Translations under genes and position numbers: made by a program
NCBI GenBank assembly: GCA_035513995.1
Contig: DATKBL010000120.1
Span: forward strand, 1 to 12,260
Direction: 5' to 3'
From: DASUTW01 sp035513995
GTDB taxonomy: Bacteria; Actinomycetota; UBA4738; CALAEC01
Length of the DNA stretch: 12,260 nt
The notes under the pieces: model-generated
The model's database searches: none
What the model was told of the DNA's origin: nothing
Seen by the model: only the letters and a program-made list of their open reading frames with translations
Shown here: positions 1-4,572 of the stretch, piece after piece
Layout: each line of letters starts with the position of its first letter
How positions within the stretch are numbered: the first letter of the stretch is position 1

Positions 1-554
1 GGGAACCGCTCGCGCAGCACCTCGATGATCTCGTTCGTCTCGTCCACCGAGAGGGTAGTCTGCGAGAGGTAGGCGACCTTCCCGGGATCGCCGACCTCAA
101 CGGTGCGGGCCTCGTCCTTCGATCCGACGAGACGGATGTGCTCGGGGGCCTCGCCGCTGGTCCCCACCACCTCCTCGTGGCCCTCGTGGCCGATCAGGAG
201 GATCGTGTAGCCCTCCTTGGCGAAGCGGCGCGCCTCGAGGTGCACCTTGGTCACCAACGGGCATGTGGCGTCGATCACGTTGAGGCCGCGGGCCGCGGCG
301 TTCCGGTAGACGTCCGGGGCCACGCCGTGCGCGGAGAGGACCACCGCGGCGCCCTCGGGCACCTCGGTCTCCTCCTCGACGAAGATCGCGCCCTTCGACT
401 CGAGGTCTCGAACCACGTGGAGGTTGTGCACGATCTGCTTCCGCACGTAGATCGGGGCGCCGTACAGCTGGAGGGCTCGCTCCACCGTGTCCACGGCCCG
501 CTCCACGCCGGCGCAGTAGCCCCGGGGGGCCGCAAGGGTGACCTTCTCGAGCAC
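1..554 (-). CDS. ispH: 4-hydroxy-3-methylbut-2-enyl diphosphate reductase (IspH), 5' part
   Basis: IspH is the last enzyme of the MEP isoprenoid pathway. It is a cytosolic [4Fe-4S] enzyme that reduces HMBPP to IPP and DMAPP. The visible 184 codons show the family pattern: PRGYCAGVERAV with cluster cysteine C14, the KQIVHNLHVV motif with H43, SAHGVAP with H76, and DATCPLVTKVH with second cluster cysteine C98. The visible part ends at a VDETNEIIEVLRERFP segment, so the third cluster cysteine and the rest of the C-terminal part lie beyond the window edge. The start is the GTG at 554: an in-frame TAG lies three codons upstream, so no longer protein is possible. An ATG a few bases upstream is in another frame. 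The upstream ribosome site is weak. The gene is divergent from the RlpA-like gene. The product call is very secure. Confidence 0.96.
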   Translation of the reverse strand, partial: MLEKVTLAAPRGYCAGVERAVDTVERALQLYGAPIYVRKQIVHNLHVVRDLESKGAIFVEEETEVPEGAAVVLSAHGVAPDVYRNAAARGLNVIDATCPLVTKVHLEARRFAKEGYTILLIGHEGHEEVVGTSGEAPEHIRLVGSKDEARTVEVGDPGKVAYLSQTTLSVDETNEIIEVLRERF

Positions 555-612
555 GACCCCATGCTACCCGATGCCCTTCGGAGCGACCCCGTCCGGCCGA
601 GCGCGCTCCGCG

Positions 613-641
613 TTGGCGCTTCCCCGATCCTTGTGTACCCT
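613..641 (+). promoter_or_regulatory. Candidate sigma-70-type promoter for the RlpA-like gene
   Basis: TTGGCG (613-618) and TACCCT (636-641) are separated by 17 bases, the ideal spacing for a housekeeping promoter. The -35 matches 4 of 6 consensus bases and the -10 fits TANNNT. Transcription would start near 648, giving a leader of about 110 bases before the ATG at 761. The elements were found by eye in GC-rich DNA, so chance is possible. Confidence 0.4.
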
Positions 642-648
642 GGTGGCG

Positions 649-662
649 CGCACGATCGTGCG
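649..662. promoter_or_regulatory. Perfect 14-bp palindrome, possible operator
   Basis: CGCACGATCGTGCG is a perfect palindrome without spacer. It lies immediately after the candidate -10 element, about where transcription would start. A dimeric repressor bound here would block the promoter. It could equally fold at the very 5' end of the transcript. No regulator in the window is obviously matched to it. Confidence 0.4.
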
Positions 663-669
663 ATCGATT

Positions 670-723
670 CCTCCCCCTCGAGTGGTTCGTCCGTTGCCTA
701 TGCGCGCGATCGGACAGGGGAGG
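670..723 (+). promoter_or_regulatory. Foldable leader (nested inverted repeats) ahead of the RlpA-like gene
   Basis: CCTCCCC (670-676) can pair with GGGGAGG (717-723). Inside this stem, GTCCG (689-693) can pair with CGGAC (711-715), leaving one unpaired base on the 3' side between the two helices. The result is a 54-base two-helix element that ends about 25 bases before the AAAGGAGG ribosome site. Actinobacterial cell-wall hydrolase genes are often preceded by c-di-AMP riboswitches, but I do not see that riboswitch's conserved sequence blocks. It may be an unrelated leader structure or chance pairing. Confidence 0.3.
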
Positions 724-760
724 GTCGCACGAGCCCCAACGAGCGAGCAAAGGAGGCTGC

Positions 761-1324
761 ATGAAGACTCCATCGCATAGTGAGCGACGGGCCCGAGGGC
801 TGCTGGCCCTGGGACTCGTCGCGACCCTGGTCCTTCCCATCGCGGGGGCGGCCAACAGCCACCCGATCCACAAGTTCTGGCGCTACGGGAAGGACGTCCG
901 CCACCACAAGTGGCACCACCACGACACCGCCAAGCGCAAGCACCAGCGCTGGCACCGCAACCACCCCGACGCCACCCGCAAGCAGCACCGCCGCTTCCAC
1001 CACCAGCGCCTCATCCACGTGAACCGCGACAAGCATCAGTTCCGCATCGAGGAGAGCCAGGCCGGGGTGGCCTCCTACTTCAGCGGGAGGGTCGGCGCGT
1101 GCGGCAGGCCGCTGATCGGCCTCTACGCAGCGCACAAGTCCTGGCCCTGCGGCTCGAAGGTCTCGGTGAAGCGAGGAGGCAGATACGTCATCGTCCGCGT
1201 CCTCGATCGGGGCCCTTACACACGGGGGCGGGTGATCGACCTCTCCCCCAACGCGTTCAAGCGCCTGGGCAGCCTCAGCTCCGGGACGATGGACGTGAAG
1301 ATCTTCCGGCTGAAGAGGAAGTAG
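761..1324 (+). CDS. Secreted histidine-rich RlpA-like double-psi beta-barrel protein
   Basis: This 187-residue protein has a basic N-terminus and a hydrophobic stretch at residues 13-30, so it is probably exported by Sec; cleavage near the AGA-AN junction is likely. Residues 34-92 form a strongly basic linker with 15 histidines. Residues 101-183 match the RlpA-like double-psi beta-barrel fold: GVASYF, AAHKSWPCG with H125, VRVLDRGPYTRGRVIDLS with D149 and D160. C114 and C130 probably form a disulfide. RlpA proteins can cleave peptidoglycan glycan strands. The glutamate usually found in the TASGE-like motif appears to be an arginine (R116), as in the GACG-type actinobacterial variants, so lytic activity is unproven. 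AAAGGAGG at 749-756 fixes the ATG start. The domain call is secure; the substrate and the role of the histidines are not. Confidence 0.88.
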   Translation: MKTPSHSERRARGLLALGLVATLVLPIAGAANSHPIHKFWRYGKDVRHHKWHHHDTAKRKHQRWHRNHPDATRKQHRRFHHQRLIHVNRDKHQFRIEESQAGVASYFSGRVGACGRPLIGLYAAHKSWPCGSKVSVKRGGRYVIVRVLDRGPYTRGRVIDLSPNAFKRLGSLSSGTMDVKIFRLKRK

Positions 1325-1358
1325 GGCTCTCCGCATAAGATGAGGCCAGGAGGTCCGC

Positions 1359-1553
1359 ATGGCGAAGCCCCGCCGGAAGCAGGCCAGCGTGTGGCATCTG
1401 TTCCTGGGGTTCCTGGGGGTGCTGGCCATGCTCGCCTTCATGTCGGTCGTGAGCGCGCCCTGGCGGCTGGCCGTGCTGGCCCTCGGCCTGGCCGTCCTCG
1501 GCTACATGGCCGCGGTCTACGGCTACGACTCCCGCGACGGCCGGGACTGGTAG
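1359..1553 (+). CDS. Small two-helix membrane protein, function unknown
   Basis: This is a 64-residue protein with a basic N-terminus (MAKPRRKQ), two hydrophobic helices at about residues 10-31 and 34-56, and a short charged tail rich in D and R. By the positive-inside rule the N-terminus should be cytoplasmic, giving a hairpin in the inner membrane. AGGAGG at 1348-1353 lies five bases before the ATG. The gene starts 34 bp after the RlpA-like stop and is probably cotranscribed with it; a TAAGAT sequence in the gap has no clear -35 partner. The TAG stop is one base from the end of the convergent acyl-CoA dehydrogenase gene. I do not recognise a family. Confidence 0.75.
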   Translation: MAKPRRKQASVWHLFLGFLGVLAMLAFMSVVSAPWRLAVLALGLAVLGYMAAVYGYDSRDGRDW

Positions 1554-1554
1554 G

Positions 1555-2742
1555 TCAGCCGGCGAGGGCTCGGCTGATGACGAGGCGCTGGATCTCGCTG
1601 GTCCCCTCGAACAGCGTGAAGATCTTGGCGTCCCGGTACCACTTCTCCACCGGGAAGTCCCTGATGTAGCCGTAGCCGCCGAGGACCTGGATCGCCTGCT
1701 CGGTCACCCAGACCGCGACCTCGGAGGCCTTGAGCTTCGACATCGACCCCTCGGCCCGCTCGAGCTGGCCGTTCTTCACCATCCAGGCAGCCCGCCAGGT
1801 GAGCAGCCGGGCCGCGTCGATCTCCATGGCCATGTCGGCGAGCTTGAAGCCGATCCCCTGGTGCTCGATGATCGGCCGCCCGAACGTGGTCCGCTCCTTC
1901 GCGTAGCCGACCGAGTACTCGAGGGCCGCTCGCGCGATCCCCAGGGCCTGCGCGGCGACCGACGGGCGCGTCATCTCGAAGGTCTTGAGGGCCTGGGAGG
2001 AGCCGGTCTGCTCCTTCCCCCGGGCCCGGGCCAGCTTCGACTCGAGCTTCTCCATGCCCCCCACGACGTTCTCGAGGGGGATCCGGCAGTCGTCGAGGAG
2101 CACCTCGGCCGTGTGCGAGGCGCGGATCCCGAGCTTCCGCTCCTTCTTCCCTTGGGAGATGCCGGGGGTGCCGCTGGGGATGATGAAGGCCGCCTGGCCT
2201 CGGTGGCCGAGGTCGGGGTCGACCGTCGCCACCACGATGTGGACGTGGGCGATCCCGCCGTTCGTGATGAAGAGCTTCCGGCCATTGAGCACCCAGTCGC
2301 CCCCGTCACGCTTGGCGGTGGTGCGGAGGGCGGAGACGTCGGAGCCGGCGTTCGACTCGGTGACGGCGAACGCCCCGATCTTCGGCTCGTCCGGGGTCCC
2401 GATCATCCGAGGCGCCCACTCGAGGAACTGGTCGGGCGTCCCGGCGCCGGCCAGGGTGGCCAGCGGGAGTCCGGTCCCGAAGATCCCGAGGGAGATGCCC
2501 GCGCAGCCCCAGCACGCCTCCTCGAGGACGATCGGCATGATGAGGCCGGTGGGGTCGGCGCCGGCCATCTCCACGTAGAACTCCATCGAGTTCAGCCCGA
2601 CCTCGGTCGCCTTCTTCAGCACCGGCCAGGGGAACTCCTCGGACTCGTCGTACTCGGGGGCGGCCGGCCGGATCTCGCGCTCGGCGAACTCCCGGGCCCA
2701 CTTTTGCGCGGTCAGCTGATCCTCGTTGAGCCGGAACTCCAT
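1555..2742 (-). CDS. Acyl-CoA dehydrogenase (FadE-type)
   Basis: This is a 395-residue flavoprotein expected to oxidise an acyl-CoA to its trans-2-enoyl-CoA and pass electrons to ETF. The three ACAD segments are complete: an N-terminal helical domain, a middle FAD-binding barrel with AVTESNAGSDVSALRTTA (about 126-143) and NGRKLFITNGG, and a C-terminal helical domain with ERTTFGRPIIEHQGI and LGGYGYIRDFPVEKWYRDA. The catalytic base is E379 in LFEGTSEIQR. The loop between the middle and C-terminal domains (about 228-259, EKLESKLARARGK and on) is some 14 residues longer than usual; I believe this is a subfamily feature. The ATG at 2742 follows GAGGAAGGGG. It is divergent from a TetR regulator with a shared operator, so regulation by an acyl-CoA ligand is likely. 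Chain-length specificity cannot be read from the sequence. Confidence 0.94.
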   Translation of the reverse strand: MEFRLNEDQLTAQKWAREFAEREIRPAAPEYDESEEFPWPVLKKATEVGLNSMEFYVEMAGADPTGLIMPIVLEEACWGCAGISLGIFGTGLPLATLAGAGTPDQFLEWAPRMIGTPDEPKIGAFAVTESNAGSDVSALRTTAKRDGGDWVLNGRKLFITNGGIAHVHIVVATVDPDLGHRGQAAFIIPSGTPGISQGKKERKLGIRASHTAEVLLDDCRIPLENVVGGMEKLESKLARARGKEQTGSSQALKTFEMTRPSVAAQALGIARAALEYSVGYAKERTTFGRPIIEHQGIGFKLADMAMEIDAARLLTWRAAWMVKNGQLERAEGSMSKLKASEVAVWVTEQAIQVLGGYGYIRDFPVEKWYRDAKIFTLFEGTSEIQRLVISRALAG

Positions 2743-2789
2743 ATCGCCCCTTCCTCTCTGGCAGAATGTCCTGCGGTGGACCTGCGCAT

Positions 2790-2805
2790 CCTACCGCACG
2801 GTAGG
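2790..2805. promoter_or_regulatory. Inverted-repeat operator between acyl-CoA dehydrogenase and TetR genes
   Basis: CCTACCG-CA-CGGTAGG is a perfect 7+7 inverted repeat with a 2-bp centre, typical in size for a TetR-family site. It lies in the 88-bp divergent gap. A further half-like copy, GGTAGG, is at 2815-2820. The repeat overlaps the best -10-like sequences for both genes: TAGGAT on the minus strand (2793-2788) and TAGGTT on the plus strand (2802-2807). Binding by the adjacent regulator would therefore repress both genes. The pairing of site and regulator is inferred from position. Confidence 0.7.
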
Positions 2806-2830
2806 TTACCAGCAGGTAGGGAGATGGTCA

Positions 2831-3424
2831 ATGGCACAGCGGCGGCGGATGCGTGCCCCCGAGCGGCGCCAGCAGCTGCTCGACGTGGCCCGGAAGTTGT
2901 TCGGCAGGAACGGGTTCCACACGGTGACGATGGACGCCGTGGCCAAGGAGGCCGGCGTCACCAAGCCGATCCTCTACGACCACTTCTCCTCGAAGCGCGA
3001 CCTCTACCTGGCCCTGCTCGAGGCCGACCTGGCCTCGCTGAGGGAGCGCGTGCGCACGGCCCTGGAGACCTCCCGCGGCAACCGCGAGCGGATCCGCGCC
3101 TCGTTCCAGGCCTACTTCGACTTCGTGGACGAGCACGCGGAGGGGTTCCGCCTGCTGATGTCCGAGGCGGTCGGCTCCGAGCGCGACTTCCGGGAGATGG
3201 TGGAGCGGTTCCGCGAGGACGTCCACGCCGAGGTGTCCGAGGTGATCTACCGCGAGTCGCGGGGCAACGTCCCCATGGAGGAAGCCCGCGACGTGGCGCT
3301 GGGGCTGATCGGGATGGCCGAGACGGCGGCCCAGGCCAACCCGGGCGCCTCCAAAGCGGACCGTCAGCGCACGGTGGACGCGATCGTCCGCCTGGCCTGG
3401 CGCGGCATCACCGGGCTGGCGTAG
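2831..3424 (+). CDS. TetR/AcrR-family transcriptional regulator
   Basis: This is a 197-residue repressor. The N-terminal TetR helix-turn-helix covers about residues 10-58: ERRQQLLDVARKLFGRNGF, then TVTMDAVAKEAGVTKPILYDHF, followed by the usual SKRDLYLALL. The rest is an all-helical ligand-binding and dimerisation domain. The ATG at 2831 is chosen because AGGGAG lies seven bases upstream (2818-2823) and family similarity begins right after it. The reading frame stays open back to an ATG at 2726, but that would add 35 unrelated residues and run into the opposite gene. It probably regulates the divergent acyl-CoA dehydrogenase gene and itself through the repeat at 2790-2805. The likely ligand is an acyl-CoA, by context only. 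It ends three bases before the convergent dioxygenase gene. Confidence 0.9.
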   Translation: MAQRRRMRAPERRQQLLDVARKLFGRNGFHTVTMDAVAKEAGVTKPILYDHFSSKRDLYLALLEADLASLRERVRTALETSRGNRERIRASFQAYFDFVDEHAEGFRLLMSEAVGSERDFREMVERFREDVHAEVSEVIYRESRGNVPMEEARDVALGLIGMAETAAQANPGASKADRQRTVDAIVRLAWRGITGLA

Positions 3425-3427
3425 CTC

Positions 3428-4531
3428 TCAGAGGTTGCCTCGCTCGGCCTGCTCGCGCTCGATCGCGACGAAGAGCTCCTTGAAGTTCCCGAGTCCGAAG
3501 CCCCTGGAGCCGTGCCGCTCGATGAACTCGTAGAAGACCGTCGGGCGGTCCTGCTGGATCTTCGTGAAGATCTGGAGCAGGTAGCCTTCCTCGTCGCGGT
3601 CGGCGAGGATCGCGAGCTTCTCCAGGTCGGAGTAGTCTTCCTCGATCTCGCCCACGCGCTCGGCGAGATCCTCGTAGTAGGTCTCGGGCACGCGGATGAA
3701 CCGCACGCCCCGCTCGCGAAGAGCCGTGACCGTCTGCACGACGTCGTCGGTGGCCATCGCGATGTGCTGGACGCCGGGCGAGCGGTAGTAGTCGAGGTAC
3801 TCCTCGATCTGGGACTTCTTCTTCCCCTCGGCGGGCTCGTTGATGGGGAACTTCACGCGTCCCGACCCGTCCCACATCACCTTCGACATCAGCGCGGTGT
3901 ACTCGGTCGAGATCTGGTCGTCGCGGAAGTGCATCAGCTGCGAGAAGCCCATCGTCTCGGCGTAGAACCGCACCCACTCGTTCATCTTGCCGAGCTCGAC
4001 GTTGGCCACGCAGTGGTCGATGGCCCTGATGCCGACGTCGGGGCCGTCATCGGGGTAGGGCTCCTCCTCGCGGAAGCCGGGGAGGAAGGGGCCGGAGTAG
4101 TTCTCGCGCTCGATGAACGAGTGGAGCGTCTCACCGTAGGCCTTGATCGCCGAGCGCGCGATCTTGCCGTGCTCATCCTCGATGACCTCCGGCTCCATCG
4201 CGCTCTCGGCGCCGCGCTTGGTGGTCTCCTCCCAGGCCGAGGTGGCGTCGGGCACGCGGAGGGCGATGTCCTTGACGCCGTCGCCGTGCTCGAAGACGTG
4301 CTTGGCCACCGGGTGCTCGGGGCCCTGGGCGCCGGTGAAGACGAAGCGCGCGTCGCCCTGCTCGCACAGCCACGAGACGGTGTCGCGGTACTTCGTCTCG
4401 GGCCCGCGATAGGCGGTGACCTTGAAGCCGAAGGCCTTCGAGTAGTAGTGGGCAGCCTGGCGCGCGTTGCCGACGTAGAACTCGACGTGGTCGATCCCCA
4501 TCAGGGGGAGGAAGTCTTCCTGCTGAGCCAT
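3428..4531 (-). CDS. hpd: 4-hydroxyphenylpyruvate dioxygenase
   Basis: HPPD is a cytosolic Fe(II) enzyme that converts 4-hydroxyphenylpyruvate plus O2 to homogentisate in tyrosine breakdown. The 367-residue protein has the two vicinal-oxygen-chelate halves (about 11-145 and 168-335). The 2-His-1-Glu iron site is visible as H173 (AIDHCVANV), H256 (GVQHIAMAT) and E335 (VFYEFIERHG). The C-terminal gating helix is GFGLGNFKELFVAIE. The start at 4531 is set by AGGAGGT seven bases upstream (4545-4539). An in-frame ATG at 4564 lacks such a site and would add 11 unconserved residues. Homogentisate dioxygenase is not in the window. The gene follows the STAND gene by 41 bp on the same strand, so cotranscription is possible, though a separate promoter is not excluded. 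Confidence 0.95.
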   Translation of the reverse strand: MAQQEDFLPLMGIDHVEFYVGNARQAAHYYSKAFGFKVTAYRGPETKYRDTVSWLCEQGDARFVFTGAQGPEHPVAKHVFEHGDGVKDIALRVPDATSAWEETTKRGAESAMEPEVIEDEHGKIARSAIKAYGETLHSFIERENYSGPFLPGFREEEPYPDDGPDVGIRAIDHCVANVELGKMNEWVRFYAETMGFSQLMHFRDDQISTEYTALMSKVMWDGSGRVKFPINEPAEGKKKSQIEEYLDYYRSPGVQHIAMATDDVVQTVTALRERGVRFIRVPETYYEDLAERVGEIEEDYSDLEKLAILADRDEEGYLLQIFTKIQQDRPTVFYEFIERHGSRGFGLGNFKELFVAIEREQAERGNL

Positions 4532-4538
4532 GCTCCGC

Positions 4539-4545
4539 ACCTCCT
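4539..4545 (-). promoter_or_regulatory. Strong ribosome binding site that decides the HPPD start
   Basis: AGGAGGT on the minus strand, seven bases before the ATG at 4531. It favours the shorter HPPD over the in-frame ATG at 4564. Confidence 0.75.
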
Positions 4546-4572
4546 GGTCCTTCGCCTTACCCACTCTAGCAA

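Noticed and set aside
640..760. A c-di-AMP (ydaO) riboswitch upstream of the RlpA-like gene
   Set aside because: It is expected from genes of this type, but the conserved sequence blocks are not seen. Only an unassigned foldable leader is reported.
138..764. A 208-codon plus-strand frame opposite ispH
   Set aside because: It is antisense to a highly conserved enzyme and shows no protein family features.
2726..2830. Longer start for the TetR gene (ATG 2726)
   Set aside because: The extra 35 residues are not TetR-like, would overlap the start of the opposite gene and cross the operator; the ATG at 2831 has a good ribosome site.
3420..3432. A terminator between the TetR and HPPD genes
   Set aside because: Only three bases separate the stop codons and no meaningful hairpin is present.
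1861..3483. A 540-codon plus-strand open frame
   Set aside because: It runs antisense through the acyl-CoA dehydrogenase gene and then out of frame through the TetR gene. Its translation is low-complexity R/G/P/L, as expected from a mirror frame in about 70% GC DNA.
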